Under the pieces are notes generated by a model. It did not search any database. It had not been told where the DNA came from and worked only from the letters and a program-made list of their open reading frames with translations. A stretch of DNA of 64,000 bases from Halomonas sp. THAF5a (lineage in GTDB: Bacteria; Pseudomonadota; Gammaproteobacteria; Pseudomonadales; Halomonadaceae), in NCBI RefSeq assembly GCF_009363755.1, contig NZ_CP045417.1, forward strand, positions 3,742,749 to 3,806,748. The letters run 5' to 3'. Within the stretch, counting starts at the first letter, position 1. The number at the start of each line of letters is the position of its first letter. Positions 8,590 to 18,071 of this stretch are shown one piece after another. A program made the translations under genes and the position numbers.

Positions 8590-8669
8590 TCCTGGTTGGT
8601 CCGACACTTCGGGGCTTGTCACCGGTTCAGCCCCACCCCAGACAGCTCAATGACTCTCATGAGGTAGAG

Positions 8670-9566
8670 ATGGACCGTTCGCTGATGCGCCCCACAGGCC
8701 TGGCCCGGCTGCCCGACTTCCTGCACCTGACCCGGCTGGACCGCCCCATCGGCACCTGGCTGCTGATGTGGCCCACCCTGTGGGCCCTGTGGGTCGCCGC
8801 CGAGGGGCTACCCGGCCGCCGGGTGCTGCTGATCTTCATCGCCGGGGTCTACCTGATGCGCGCCGCCGGCTGCGTGGTCAACGACTACGCCGACCGTCAC
8901 CTCGACGGCCACGTCAAGCGCACCAAACACCGCCCCCTGGCCACCGGGCGCATCGCCGAGGGGGAGGCCCAGGGGCTCTTCGCGATCCTGGTGATGGCCG
9001 CCTTCGTGCTGGTCTGCTTCACCAACCTCTTCACGGTGATGCTCTCGGTGGTGGGAGTGGCGCTGGCCGCCCTCTACCCCTTCATGAAGCGCTACACCCA
9101 CCTGCCTCAGGTCTTTCTCGGCGCGGCCTTCTCCTGGGCAATCCCCATGGCGTTCGGCGCGGTGCTGGGCTCGGTCCCCCCGGTGGCCTGGCTGCTGTTC
9201 GCCGCCAACCTGGCCTGGACGGTGGCCTACGACACCGAGTACGCCATGGTCGACCGCGACGACGACCTGAAGATCGGCATCAAGTCCACCGCGGTGCTGT
9301 TCGGCCGCGCCGACCGGCTGATGATCGGCCTGCTGCAGGGCCTGACCCTGGCGCTGCTGGCCTGGGCCGGGGGGCTTCTTGGCCTGGGCGGCTTCTTCTG
9401 GCTGGGGCTCGCCGCCATGGCGGCGACCTTCGTGCACCAGCAGCGGCTGATCCGCGAGCGCGACCGCGAGCGCTGCTTCCAGGCCTTCCTCAACAATCAC
9501 TGGTCGGGCCTTCTGGCCTTCGCCGGCATCGCCCTCTCGCTGTGGCCGGCGGGACCTGGCGGATGA
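8670..9566 (+). CDS. ubiA: UbiA, 4-hydroxybenzoate octaprenyltransferase
   Basis: 298-residue polytopic inner-membrane prenyltransferase that attaches the polyprenyl tail to 4-hydroxybenzoate, the UbiC product. Both aspartate-rich motifs that bind Mg-diphosphate are present: [10 protein letters not shown] (71-80) and [12 protein letters not shown] (188-199). The ATG at 8670 is used because [18 protein letters not shown] fits the family and GAGG lies five bases upstream. A longer frame extends back into the repeat region and is unlikely to be translated. Confidence 0.95.
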   Translation: MDRSLMRPTGLARLPDFLHLTRLDRPIGTWLLMWPTLWALWVAAEGLPGRRVLLIFIAGVYLMRAAGCVVNDYADRHLDGHVKRTKHRPLATGRIAEGEAQGLFAILVMAAFVLVCFTNLFTVMLSVVGVALAALYPFMKRYTHLPQVFLGAAFSWAIPMAFGAVLGSVPPVAWLLFAANLAWTVAYDTEYAMVDRDDDLKIGIKSTAVLFGRADRLMIGLLQGLTLALLAWAGGLLGLGGFFWLGLAAMAATFVHQQRLIRERDRERCFQAFLNNHWSGLLAFAGIALSLWPAGPGG

Positions 9567-9597
9567 GCAGGGCAGCCGAGCGGGCGACAGCCCCGGC

Positions 9598-9615
9598 CTG
9601 TCACGCTATTGTCAT
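9598..9615 (+). promoter_or_regulatory. Pho box upstream of phoB
   Basis: CTGTCACGCTATTGTCAT has two 7-bp half-sites in direct repeat at 11-bp spacing, close to the consensus PhoB site. It lies 52 bases before the phoB start, which fits autoactivation of phoBR under phosphate limitation. Confidence 0.82.
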
Positions 9616-9666
9616 CATCAGGTGTTGTCATCGTCATCGACCTGCCATAGACCATGAGGCTTCGGG

Positions 9667-10356
9667 ATGAGCGCCAAGACCGTACTGATCGTCGACGATG
9701 AGGCGCCGATCCGCGAGATGATCGCGGTGGCGCTGGAGATGGCCGACTATCGCGTCCTCGAGGCGGACAGTGCCCAGGCGGCCCACGCCATGGTGGTCGA
9801 TCACCAGCCCGACCTGGTGCTGCTCGACTGGATGATGCCCGGCACCAGCGGCATCGAGCTGGCCCGTCGCCTCAAGCGTGACGAGGCCACCGCCGACCTG
9901 CCGATCATCATGCTCACCGCCAAGGGCGAGGAGGACAACAAGATCCAGGGGCTCGAGGCCGGGGCCGACGACTACATCACCAAGCCCTTCTCGCCCCGGG
10001 AGCTGGTGGCGCGGCTCAAGGCCGTGCTGCGCCGCGCCACTCCCCAGGGGGTCGAGGACGCGGTGGAGATCGACGGCCTGGTGCTCGACCCAGTCAGCCA
10101 TCGGGTCAGCGTCGACGGCCGCTCGCTGGAGATGGGGCCCACCGAGTACCGCCTGCTGCAGTTCTTCATGACCCACCAGGAGCGCGCCTACACCCGCGGC
10201 CAGCTGCTCGACCAGGTATGGGGCGGCAACGTCTACGTCGAGGAGCGCACCGTGGACGTGCATATCCGCCGCCTGCGCAAGGCGCTGGGCGAGCCCCACC
10301 AGCAGCTGATCCAGACCGTCCGTGGCACCGGTTACCGGTTCTCCGCCAAGGGCTGA
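9667..10356 (+). CDS. phoB: PhoB, phosphate response regulator
   Basis: 229 residues, as in E. coli. The receiver domain has the acidic pair D10/D11, phospho-acceptor D54 (LLDWMMPG), T84 and K106. The C-terminal winged helix is OmpR/PhoB type ([18 protein letters not shown]). Phosphorylated PhoB binds Pho boxes and activates the pst operon and other phosphate-starvation genes. One base separates it from phoR, and a Pho box lies upstream, indicating self-activation. Confidence 0.97.
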   Translation: MSAKTVLIVDDEAPIREMIAVALEMADYRVLEADSAQAAHAMVVDHQPDLVLLDWMMPGTSGIELARRLKRDEATADLPIIMLTAKGEEDNKIQGLEAGADDYITKPFSPRELVARLKAVLRRATPQGVEDAVEIDGLVLDPVSHRVSVDGRSLEMGPTEYRLLQFFMTHQERAYTRGQLLDQVWGGNVYVEERTVDVHIRRLRKALGEPHQQLIQTVRGTGYRFSAKG

Positions 10357-10357
10357 C

Positions 10358-11662
10358 GTGGGTCGCCTGTGGAGACGCGAGGGCTGGCGCCTGGCGGCTC
10401 TGGTCACCCTCGGTGCCCTGCTCGGCTGGCCCTTCGCCGCCGTGCCGAGCGGCATCGCCGCCGGCATCGCCCTCTGCCTGGCCTTCCACCTGCGCCAGCT
10501 CCACGCCCTCTACCAGTGGTTGACCCACCGCCCCCAGGAGGAGCCCCCCGCCGCCAGCGGCCTGTGGGGGGAGCTCTTCGACCGCCTCTACCGCTACCAG
10601 AAGAGCCAGCGCCTCACCCAGCAGCGCCTGCGCGCGACCCTGCAGCGCATCCAGGAGTCCTCCGAGGCGATGCGCGACAGCGTGGTGATGCTCGACCGCC
10701 ACGGCGACCTGGAGTGGTGGAACAGCGCCGCCGAGCAGATGCTCGGCTTCCAGCCCCAGCAGGACCGCGGCCAGCACATCACCAACCTGCTGCGCGATCC
10801 GCGCTTCGTCGACTACTTCCACGGCCGCGACTACCGTGAGCCGCTGACCCTGGCCTCGCCCATCGACGAGTCGCGGGTCCTGCAGTTCCAGATCACCCTC
10901 TACGGCGACGACGAGCGCCTGGTGATGGCCCGCGACATCACCCGCCTGCACCGCCTGGAGCAGATGCGCCGCGACTTCGTGGCCAACGTCTCCCACGAGC
11001 TGAGAACGCCCCTGACGGTGCTCGCCGGCTACCTGGAGACCTACACCGACATGGCCGAGGCGCTGCCGCCTCGGCTGGGCCGCGGCCTGGCGTCGATGCA
11101 GGCCCAGACCGAACGCATGCAGAACCTGGTCGACGACCTGCTGCTGCTGTCGCGCCTGGAGATCGACCGGGGCGGCCGCCACGACGGCCCGCTGGACATG
11201 GCGGCACTGCTCGAGGCGGTGCGCCGCGACGCCGAGGCGCTCTCCGGCGGGCACCACGTCATCTCGGTGGAGCAGACGGCGGCCGGCGCGCTGATCGGCG
11301 ACGAGAAGGAGATCCGCAGCGCGCTCTCCAACCTCGCCTTCAATGCCGTGCGCTACTCGGGCGACGGCTGCCATATCGTGCTGCGCTGGCGCCCCCTGGG
11401 CGACGGCGCCTGCCTGGAGGTGCAGGACGACGGCGAGGGCATCGACCCGGTGCACCTGCCGCGCCTCACCGAGCGCTTCTACCGCGTCGACAAGGGCCGG
11501 AGCACCGCCACCGGCGGCACCGGCCTGGGGCTCGCCATCGTCAAGCACGTGCTGCTGCGCCACGACGCCCGCCTGGAGATCGACTCCCGCCCCGGCCGCG
11601 GCGCCACCTTCCGCTGCGTCTTCCCCGCCGGCCGCCTGCAGGCGGCGGCTCAGCGCGCCTGA
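10358..11662 (+). CDS. phoR: PhoR, phosphate regulon sensor kinase
   Basis: 434 residues: two N-terminal membrane segments within residues 10-45, a PAS region, then the HisKA box FVANVSHELRTPLTVL with phospho-histidine H213, and an ATPase domain (GTGLGLAIVKHVL). It phosphorylates PhoB when phosphate is low and is held inactive by the Pst system with PhoU. The GTG at 10358 is chosen because it falls one base after phoB and gives a normal PhoR N-terminus; an earlier frame would overlap phoB. Its end overlaps the convergent cysZ by 13 bases. Confidence 0.95.
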   Translation: MGRLWRREGWRLAALVTLGALLGWPFAAVPSGIAAGIALCLAFHLRQLHALYQWLTHRPQEEPPAASGLWGELFDRLYRYQKSQRLTQQRLRATLQRIQESSEAMRDSVVMLDRHGDLEWWNSAAEQMLGFQPQQDRGQHITNLLRDPRFVDYFHGRDYREPLTLASPIDESRVLQFQITLYGDDERLVMARDITRLHRLEQMRRDFVANVSHELRTPLTVLAGYLETYTDMAEALPPRLGRGLASMQAQTERMQNLVDDLLLLSRLEIDRGGRHDGPLDMAALLEAVRRDAEALSGGHHVISVEQTAAGALIGDEKEIRSALSNLAFNAVRYSGDGCHIVLRWRPLGDGACLEVQDDGEGIDPVHLPRLTERFYRVDKGRSTATGGTGLGLAIVKHVLLRHDARLEIDSRPGRGATFRCVFPAGRLQAAAQRA

Positions 11663-12390
11663 GGCGTCGCGACGCTGTCCAGGCCGCGGTAGTGGCGGTC
11701 CCACATCAGCACGCCGGCGGCCACGGCGCCGGGCAGCAGGAAGAGGTTGGCCAGCGGTAGCCAGGTGATCAGGGTCACCCAGCCGCCGTAGGAGAGGGTC
11801 GGCCAGCGGCGGGCGGCGAGCCGGGCGCGCATGTCGCCAAAGCTGACCCTGTTGTTGTCCATCGGGTAGTCGAGGTAGGTGATGGCCATGACCCAGGCCG
11901 TGAAGGCCGCCCAAAGCAGCGGCGCGATCAGGTTGAGCACCGGGATCCAGCTCAGCACGAAGAGCAGCGCCATGCGCGGCAGGATATAGGCCAGCTTGAC
12001 CAGCTCGCGGCCCATGGCGTCCACCGCGGTCTTCGCCAGGCCGCGGTCGTCAAGGGGTGGACGCCCGGTCGCCTCGACCTCGACCCGCGCCGCCAGGAAG
12101 CCGTAGAAGGGCGCGGCGATCAGGTGGGTCACCAGGGTGAAGGTGAAGAAGACGATCAGCGTAAGGCTCACCACGAACAGTGGCCAGATCAGCCAGGAGA
12201 GCCAGGAGAGCCACTCGGGCACCATGGCCATCCAGCCGTCGAGCCAGCCGCCGAAGTGCCCCAGCACGTAGCCGAGCATGGCGCCGTAGACCAGCAGGTT
12301 GACGAGTATCGGCAGGAAGACGTAGCGGCGCAGGCCGCGGGAGTAGACCAGGCGGGTGCCGCGGGTCAGCGCGGTCAGGGCATCGAGCAT
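11650..12390 (-). CDS. cysZ: CysZ, sulfate permease-type membrane protein
   Basis: 246 residues with about four hydrophobic segments, for example LPILVNLLVYGAMLGYVL and WLSWLIWPLFVVSLTLIVFF. The family (CysZ/EI24) imports sulfate for cysteine synthesis. Signature stretches TLSYGGWVTLITWLPLANLFLLPGA and YLDYPMDNNRV are present. The ATG at 12390 has GAGGA eight bases upstream; a second ATG five codons earlier is possible. Neighbours are phosphate genes, so the placement is not functional. Confidence 0.9.
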   Translation of the reverse strand: MLDALTALTRGTRLVYSRGLRRYVFLPILVNLLVYGAMLGYVLGHFGGWLDGWMAMVPEWLSWLSWLIWPLFVVSLTLIVFFTFTLVTHLIAAPFYGFLAARVEVEATGRPPLDDRGLAKTAVDAMGRELVKLAYILPRMALLFVLSWIPVLNLIAPLLWAAFTAWVMAITYLDYPMDNNRVSFGDMRARLAARRWPTLSYGGWVTLITWLPLANLFLLPGAVAAGVLMWDRHYRGLDSVATPQAR

Positions 12391-12413
12391 CCGGACAGTC
12401 CTCATCAAGCACG

Positions 12414-12442
12414 TGAAGGCCGCCGCCCGAGGGGCGGCGGCC
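12414..12442 (-). terminator. GC-rich hairpin terminator after phoU
   Basis: A perfect 11-bp stem (12418-12428 with 12432-12442, loop GAG) lies 31 bases beyond the phoU stop. On the minus strand it is followed by TTCAC, so the U run is weak. It probably ends the pst-phoU transcript before cysZ. Confidence 0.7.
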
Positions 12443-12472
12443 TGCGCATTGAGGGTCAAGCGGGGAGCGAGG

Positions 12473-13201
12473 TCAAGACTTGCGCTCGAAGATGTCCTTG
12501 TCGAGGTCCTCGGGGTCGGTGTGGCGGATGTCGAGCCCCTTGACCAGGTAGACGACGTACTCGGCCAGGTTGTTGGCGTGATCGCCGATGCGCTCCAGGG
12601 CGCGCAGGATCCACATCACGCTGAGCACCGGCGAGATCGCGCGGGCGTCCTCCATCATGAAGGTCATCAGCGAGCGCATGGCGCTGCCGTACTCGTTGTC
12701 GACCTCGTCGTCCTCGTGGACCAGCTTGAGGGCCAGGTCGGTGTCGAGGCGGGCGAAGGAGGTCAGGGCGTCGCGCACCATGCGGCGCACGTGCTCGCTG
12801 ATCATGCGCACCTCGACGAAGCCGCGGTTGCCGCTGTCGGACTCGATCAGGTCGATGGCGTTGCGGGCGATCTTGCTCGCCTCGTCGCCGATGCGCTCCA
12901 GGTCGGAGGCGGCGCGGATCACCGCCAGCACCAGGCGCAGGTCCGAGGCGGTGGGCTGGCGCCGCGCCAGCACCTGGGTGCACTCCTCGTCGATCTTGAT
13001 CTGCATGTCGTTGACGGCACGGTCGTTGTCGACCACCCGCTGGCCGAGCTCGGAGTCGCGGTCGAGCAGCGCGCCCACGGCGTCCTGGACCTGCTTCTCG
13101 ACCAGGCCGCCCATGGCCATCAGGTGGGTCTTGAGCTCGTCGAGCTCCTGGTTGAACTGCCGCGAGATATGCTGGCTGTGGATATCGCTGGTAATGTCCA
13201 T
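12473..13201 (-). CDS. phoU: PhoU, phosphate signalling adaptor
   Basis: 242 residues with the two tandem PhoU helical repeats. Each repeat carries an acidic metal-binding pattern (NDRAVNDMQIKIDEECTQVL in the first, EDDEVDNEYGSAMRSL in the second). PhoU links the Pst transporter to PhoR and shuts off the Pho regulon when phosphate is ample. The ATG at 13201 follows a good GGAGAGG. It is the last gene of the pstCAB-phoU unit, 24 bases after pstB. Confidence 0.97.
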   Translation of the reverse strand: MDITSDIHSQHISRQFNQELDELKTHLMAMGGLVEKQVQDAVGALLDRDSELGQRVVDNDRAVNDMQIKIDEECTQVLARRQPTASDLRLVLAVIRAASDLERIGDEASKIARNAIDLIESDSGNRGFVEVRMISEHVRRMVRDALTSFARLDTDLALKLVHEDDEVDNEYGSAMRSLMTFMMEDARAISPVLSVMWILRALERIGDHANNLAEYVVYLVKGLDIRHTDPEDLDKDIFERKS

Positions 13202-13225
13202 GGGACCTCTCCTTGGGGCCGGCCG

Positions 13226-14044
13226 TCAGGCCATGCGCCCGGTGATGTAGTTCTCGGTGCGCGCCAGGCGCGGATTGGTGAACAGGGTGTCGGTGGGGGC
13301 GTACTCGACCAGCTCCCCCTGCTGCAGGAAGGCGGTGTAGTCGGAGACCCGCGCCGCCTGCTGCATGTTGTGGGTGACCAGCACCAGGGTCAGGTGCGAC
13401 TTCAGGTTGCGGATCAGCTCCTCGATCTTGAGCGTCGAGATCGGATCCAGCGCCGAGGCCGGCTCGTCGAGCAGCAGCACCTCGGGCCCCACCGCCAGGG
13501 TGCGGGCGATCACCAGGCGCTGCTGCTGGCCGCCGGAGAGCGACCAGGCCGAGGCGCGCAGCCGATCCTTCACCTCGTCCCACAGCGCCGCCGAGCGCAG
13601 CGACCACTCGATGATGTCGTCGCGCTTGCGCTTGCTGAGCCCGCCCTGCAGGCGCAGCCCGAAGGCCACGTTGTCGTAGATCGACATCGGGAAGGGATTG
13701 GGCGACTGGAACACCATGCCCACCCGTCGCCTCAGCTCCGCCACCGCCACCCCGGAGGCATGGATCTCCTCGCCCTCGAGGGTCACCTCGCCTTCGCGCA
13801 CCACCTCGTCGTTGAGGTCGTGGAGGCGATTGAGCACCCGCAGCAGGGTCGACTTGCCGCAGCCCGAGGGGCCGATGAAGGCGGTGACACGGTGCCGCGG
13901 GACCCTCAGCGTGAGGTCCTTGAGCGCCAGCTTGTCGCCATAGGCGAGACTCAGCCCCCGGATGGCCAGGCTGCTGGCCTCGGGGGGAAAGTCGATGATC
14001 GCCGCCGGGTCGGGCGACGACCGCTGTTCCTTCACGAGTGGCAT
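13226..14044 (-). CDS. pstB: PstB, phosphate ABC transporter ATPase
   Basis: 272-residue ABC ATPase: Walker [10 protein letters not shown] (58-66), signature LSGGQQQR, Walker [12 protein letters not shown] and the H-loop [14 protein letters not shown] typical of PstB. It powers high-affinity phosphate import through PstA and PstC. The ATG at 14044 is supported by GGGAG seven bases before it; upstream codons in frame do not fit the family. Confidence 0.97.
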   Translation of the reverse strand: MPLVKEQRSSPDPAAIIDFPPEASSLAIRGLSLAYGDKLALKDLTLRVPRHRVTAFIGPSGCGKSTLLRVLNRLHDLNDEVVREGEVTLEGEEIHASGVAVAELRRRVGMVFQSPNPFPMSIYDNVAFGLRLQGGLSKRKRDDIIEWSLRSAALWDEVKDRLRASAWSLSGGQQQRLVIARTLAVGPEVLLLDEPASALDPISTLKIEELIRNLKSHLTLVLVTHNMQQAARVSDYTAFLQQGELVEYAPTDTLFTNPRLARTENYITGRMA

Positions 14045-14076
14045 CGAGACTCCCGGGTGGCGCCGCGCGTCGGGCC

Positions 14077-15615
14077 TCATCGACGCACGGGCGCCCCATG
14101 ACGCGTACTGAGATGATGCCGCAGAAATATTGCGGTCAGGTTAAGCACCAGGATCACCAGCACCAGCAGCAGCGCCGTGGCATAGACCAGCGGCATCGCG
14201 GCCTGGACATCGCCGCCGTGGAAGGCGGCATCGAAGATGTGGTAGCCCAGGTGCATGAACTTCCTTTCAAGATGCAGGAAGGGAAAGTCGCCGTCCACCG
14301 GCACCTGCGGCGCCAGCTTGGCGACCCCCACCAGCATCAGCGGCGCCACCTCGCCGGCGGCCCGGGCCACGGCCAGGATCACCCCGGTGAGCATGGCCGG
14401 GGCGGCCATCGGCAGCACCACCCGGGAGAGCATCTCCAGCCGGGTCGCGCCCAGTGCCAGGGCGCCCTCGCGCTGCTGGTCGGGAATCCGCGCCAGCCCC
14501 TCCTCGGTGGCCACGATCACCACCGGCAGGGTCAGCAGCGCCAGGGTCAGCGAGGCCCAGAGCAGCCCGCCGGTGCCGAAGGTCGGCGAGGGCAGCGCCG
14601 CCTCGAAGAACCAGGTGTCCAGGCGCCCCCCGATGCCGTAGACGAAGACCCCGAGGCCGAAGACGCCGTAGACGATGGAAGGCACCCCCGCGAGATTGCG
14701 CACCGCGATGCGCACCAGCCGCGTCAGCCGGCCCTGGTGGGCCACCTCGTTGAGGTAGATCGCCGCCAGTACGCCGAAGGGCGTCACCAGCAGCGACATC
14801 AGCATGACCATCAGCACGGTGCCGAAGATCGCCGGCCAGACGCCGCCGGCGGTGTTGGCCGCCCGCGGCCCCTCGGAGAGGAAGTGCCAGACGCCCTCCC
14901 CCCAGGCGGCGAGCTTCTCGAGGGGCGACATGGCGTTGGGACGATAGGCGCCCAGCACCTGCGCCAGCGGCACCCTCAGAGGGGTGCCGTCGGCGGTCGC
15001 GAGTTCCAGGCGACCGCCCGTCATGGCCAGCTGGAGCTCGCGCAGCCGGGCGTGGGCCTCCCGGAGCTCGCGCGCCGCCGCGTCGTCGCGTCGCCCGGCC
15101 AGCGGCAGGATCACCTCCTCGCGCAGGCGGTCCCGGGCGTCGCGCAGGCGACCAAGCTCGGCCAGGCGCGCCTCCAGGGCCGTCCAGGCGGCCTCCCCTT
15201 CGAGGCGCTCTCGTCCCGCGCCCTGCAGCGCCACCAGGCGGCCGATGGCGCGGCCATCGCGGCGCTCCACCACCACCAGATCGGCCGGGTGGCGGACCGC
15301 CGCGATGGCCGAGACCCGCACCCAGGCCCAGCGCTCGCCGTCCAGGTCGCGATTGCCGGTGCGATAGAGGCGCTCGAGGCCGTCGTCGTCGGCGAGCGGC
15401 ACCTCGCGGACCCGTTCGCCGGCGAGCTGGCGGCCATCCTCGAGGGTCACGAGCGCCAGCGGCGACGGCCAGAAGTGACCCAGGCCGCGCACGGTCAACA
15501 GCGCCAGCAGCGCCAGCAGCGCCAGCAGCGAGAGCGCGACGCTGCCGGCACAGAGCCAGGCCCCGGCCCCTTCACCGCGGGGCAGGCGCAGCCGGCGAGA
15601 GACGACAGCCTTCAT
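14077..15615 (-). CDS. pstA: PstA, phosphate ABC transporter permease, long form
   Basis: 512 residues, much longer than the roughly 300 of E. coli PstA but like the long Pseudomonas form. Residues about 20-42 form the first membrane helix ([17 protein letters not shown]). A periplasmic insertion of roughly 200 residues follows, partly coiled-coil ([16 protein letters not shown]), and then the standard five-helix permease with the EAA-type loop ([24 protein letters not shown]). It lies 10 bases after pstC and 32 before pstB. Confidence 0.94.
   Translation of the reverse strand: MKAVVSRRLRLPRGEGAGAWLCAGSVALSLLALLALLALLTVRGLGHFWPSPLALVTLEDGRQLAGERVREVPLADDDGLERLYRTGNRDLDGERWAWVRVSAIAAVRHPADLVVVERRDGRAIGRLVALQGAGRERLEGEAAWTALEARLAELGRLRDARDRLREEVILPLAGRRDDAAARELREAHARLRELQLAMTGGRLELATADGTPLRVPLAQVLGAYRPNAMSPLEKLAAWGEGVWHFLSEGPRAANTAGGVWPAIFGTVLMVMLMSLLVTPFGVLAAIYLNEVAHQGRLTRLVRIAVRNLAGVPSIVYGVFGLGVFVYGIGGRLDTWFFEAALPSPTFGTGGLLWASLTLALLTLPVVIVATEEGLARIPDQQREGALALGATRLEMLSRVVLPMAAPAMLTGVILAVARAAGEVAPLMLVGVAKLAPQVPVDGDFPFLHLERKFMHLGYHIFDAAFHGGDVQAAMPLVYATALLLVLVILVLNLTAIFLRHHLSTRHGAPVRR
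15499..15525. repeat. Three perfect 9-bp tandem repeats inside pstA
   Basis: CAGCGCCAG is repeated three times, with a partial fourth unit after it. It encodes the repeating Leu-Leu-Ala of the first membrane helix of PstA. Gain or loss of a unit would keep the frame and change the helix by three residues. Confidence 0.85.
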
Positions 15616-15625
15616 GATGCGCTCC

Positions 15626-16861
15626 TCATGCTCCGCCCCCCAGGCGCCGATAGCGGCGACGCAGGCGGGTGCGCACCAGCTCGGCCAGGGTATTGACCAG
15701 GAAGGTAAAGAGGAACAGCGCCAGGGCCGCCAGCAGCAGCAGCTGGTAGTGCACGCCCCCGGGGCCGGCCTCCGGCAGCTCGATGGCGATGGTCGCCGCC
15801 AGGGAGCGCAGGCCGTCGAGCGGGTTCAGGGTCATCAGGGCGGCATTGCCGCTCGCCATCAGCACGATCATGGTCTCGCCCACGGCCCGCCCGGCGCCGA
15901 TCATCACCGCCGAGAAGATCCCCGGCGAGGCGGCGGGCAGCACCACCCGCCAGAGGGTCTGCCAGCGGGTCGCCCCCAGCGCCTGGGCGCCCTCCGCGAG
16001 GCTCGACGGCACCCCCGAGAGGGCATCCTCGGCCAGCGCGTAGACGCTCGGCATCACGGCGAAGCCCATCGCCGCGCCGACGATCAGGGCGTTGCGCACG
16101 GCGACGTCGAGCCCCAGGCGCACCTCCAGGAAGCGGCGCAGGTCGCCGTCGAACGCCACGGCCTCGAGCCAGGGCGCGAGCCACACGGCAACGGCCAGCA
16201 CCAGCGCCAGCCAGGGCACCAGCCAGAGCCCGGCCCAGCCCAGCGGCAGCGCCTCACGCCAGGGTGCGGGAAGCCACGCGCGCAGCCCCCCGGCCAGCAG
16301 CAGCCCCGGCACCAGCAGCAGCAGGGCGGCGGCGACCTCGGCCAGGTGTCGCTCGACCCAGGGCGCCAGCACCAGGCCGGCGACAAAGCCGACGACCACC
16401 CCCGGCAGCGCCTCCATCAGCTCCAGCGTCGGCTTCAGGCGGCTGCGCAGGCGCCGGGACATGAACAGCGACGAGTGGGCCGCCGCGCCCAGCGCCAGGG
16501 GCACGGCGATCGCGAGCGCCCAGGCCGCCGCCTCCAGGGTGCCCCAGGCCAGCGGCGCGAGGCTGATCCGCGGCGCCTCGTCCGGCGCCAGGGTGGCCGT
16601 GGGCGCCCAGCGATGGCGGGTGCCGTCCTCGGCCGCCTCGCCGCCGCCCTCTCCCCCTCCCCAGAGCGCCTCGGCGGGGATCGCGCTCGCCTCCCCCGAG
16701 GGCCAGAACAGCGGCACCACCTCCACCGCCAGGAAGAGCCCGATGGCCAGCAGCGCGGCGATCACGCCGATGCCGCCCGCGGTGATCAGCGCGGTGGCCA
16801 GGCGATCGCGCCCCTGACGCAGGCGGCGTCGCACGGCTGTCGGCGGAGGGGAGTCGAGCAT
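15626..16861 (-). CDS. pstC: PstC, phosphate ABC transporter permease
   Basis: 411-residue membrane permease with several hydrophobic helices and the inner-membrane coupling motif EGAQALGATRWQTLWRVVLP. The N-terminus (RRRLRQGRDRLATALITAG) and a periplasmic loop before the permease core match the PstC group. It pairs with PstA to form the phosphate channel. It is the first gene of the pstCAB-phoU unit and follows a triple Pho box. Confidence 0.94.
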   Translation of the reverse strand: MLDSPPPTAVRRRLRQGRDRLATALITAGGIGVIAALLAIGLFLAVEVVPLFWPSGEASAIPAEALWGGGEGGGEAAEDGTRHRWAPTATLAPDEAPRISLAPLAWGTLEAAAWALAIAVPLALGAAAHSSLFMSRRLRSRLKPTLELMEALPGVVVGFVAGLVLAPWVERHLAEVAAALLLLVPGLLLAGGLRAWLPAPWREALPLGWAGLWLVPWLALVLAVAVWLAPWLEAVAFDGDLRRFLEVRLGLDVAVRNALIVGAAMGFAVMPSVYALAEDALSGVPSSLAEGAQALGATRWQTLWRVVLPAASPGIFSAVMIGAGRAVGETMIVLMASGNAALMTLNPLDGLRSLAATIAIELPEAGPGGVHYQLLLLAALALFLFTFLVNTLAELVRTRLRRRYRRLGGGA

Positions 16862-16898
16862 GACCGGACCTGTGGGAGACGAGGGCTAACCAAAGAGT

Positions 16899-16927
16899 AC
16901 GACAGGGTGATGACAGACGGATGACAG
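16899..16927 (-). promoter_or_regulatory. Triple Pho box upstream of pstC
   Basis: Read on the minus strand there are three half-sites, CTGTCAT, CTGTCAT and CTGTCGT, at exact 11-bp spacing. The array begins 2 bases after the pstS stop and ends 38 bases before pstC. PhoB binds such repeats as tandem dimers, so pstCAB-phoU probably has its own PhoB-dependent promoter within the operon. Confidence 0.93.
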
Positions 16928-16929
16928 CG

Positions 16930-17898
16930 TCAGCCGTCGTCGTCCAATGCCAGCGCGCGGCGCTGGCGTCGTCGCTGGGATTCGGTCAGGGCGACGAAGC
17001 CGAGCTCCTCGACGATGGCCTGGCCCGCGGGCGAGAGCACCAGGTCGAGGAAGGCCCGCTCCGGGGCCGGCAGCGCCTCGCCCGGCGGCAGGTTGAGGTA
17101 GAGATAGAGGTCGCGGGAGAGGGCGTAGTCGCCGCGGCGCACCGCTTCGGGGTCGGGGGCGAGAAGCGCCCCGTCGTCGTCGCGGCGGGCCAGCGCCCGG
17201 ACGCCCGGCGTCAGGTGATTGAGGCCCGCGTAGCCGATGGCCCGGGGATCCTCGGCCACCGCCGCCACCACCGCCGCCGAGCCGGGATGCTCGTGGATCG
17301 CCGGACGGAAGAGGCCGCCGCAGAGCGCGACCCGCCGGAACAGCGCCTGGGTGCCGGAGGCCGCATTGCGGCCGTGGAGGCGGATGCGCCCCTCGGGCCA
17401 GTCGAGGCCCAGCGCCTGCCAGTCGCGGATCGCGGCCGGGGCCCCGCAGCGCCGGGTATCCGAGAAGACGGCGTCCAGTTCGCGGCGCCCCAGGCCCGCC
17501 AGCGGATTGTGGCGATGCACCACCACCACCAGGGCGTCCCGGGCCACCGTCAGCTCCCGGGGCGGATAGCCATGACGCTCGACGAAGGCGCGACGCTCGG
17601 CGTCGCTCATGGGGCGCGACATCGGCCCCAGCCGGGTGGTCCCGGCCACCAGCGCCGGCGGCGCGCTGGCCGAGCCGCTGGCCTGCAGCTGCAGTCGGAT
17701 GCCGGGGTGGCGGCGCCCCAGCGCCTCGCCCCAGCGCAGCATCAGGCCCGCCATGGTATCGGAGCCCATGGTGCCCAGGGTGCCGACGATCGCCTCGCCG
17801 CTGTCCCGATCATCGACCCGGGCCTGCCCCTGGGCCAGGGGCACACAGCAGGCGATCAGCAGCCAGAGGAGCGGACGACGGAAGGGGGCGACAGACAT
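16930..17898 (-). CDS. pstS: PstS, phosphate-binding protein
   Basis: 322 residues with a secretion signal (RRPLLWLLIACCVPLAQGQA). LIAC could also serve as a lipobox, so it may be a periplasmic or lipid-anchored protein. The PstS core shows GTLGTMGSDTM, GPMSRPMS and the phosphate-binding GRNAASGTQALFRR. It delivers phosphate to PstCAB. It sits directly upstream of the Pho box of pstC. I see no equally clear Pho box before its own start. Confidence 0.9.
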   Translation of the reverse strand: MSVAPFRRPLLWLLIACCVPLAQGQARVDDRDSGEAIVGTLGTMGSDTMAGLMLRWGEALGRRHPGIRLQLQASGSASAPPALVAGTTRLGPMSRPMSDAERRAFVERHGYPPRELTVARDALVVVVHRHNPLAGLGRRELDAVFSDTRRCGAPAAIRDWQALGLDWPEGRIRLHGRNAASGTQALFRRVALCGGLFRPAIHEHPGSAAVVAAVAEDPRAIGYAGLNHLTPGVRALARRDDDGALLAPDPEAVRRGDYALSRDLYLYLNLPPGEALPAPERAFLDLVLSPAGQAIVEELGFVALTESQRRRQRRALALDDDG

Positions 17899-18071
17899 GA
17901 CGGCTCCTCAAGGCGCGACGGTAAAGAGGACGATAGCGGGAGATCGCGGCCGGCGACAGGATGTCACACCGCCGCGGTGGTGAACGCAGGGCCACGACGT
18001 ATACCATGGAGCGGCGATACACCCGTCCCCCCCGACGCCCCACAACAACAACGCGAGTCGACACGCCCGCC

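Noticed and set aside
8453..8653. Open frame across the repeat between ubiC and ubiA
   Set aside because: Shares [10 protein letters not shown] with copy B only because both are copies of the same repeat. No ribosome site or conserved domain; treated as non-coding.
12356..14101. A 581-codon frame antisense to phoU and pstB
   Set aside because: Shadow of well-conserved genes on the minus strand; no plausible start context or domain.
17940..17975. Possible Pho box before pstS
   Set aside because: GCGACAG and ATGTCAC occur, but no second half-site at 11-bp spacing is found on either strand.
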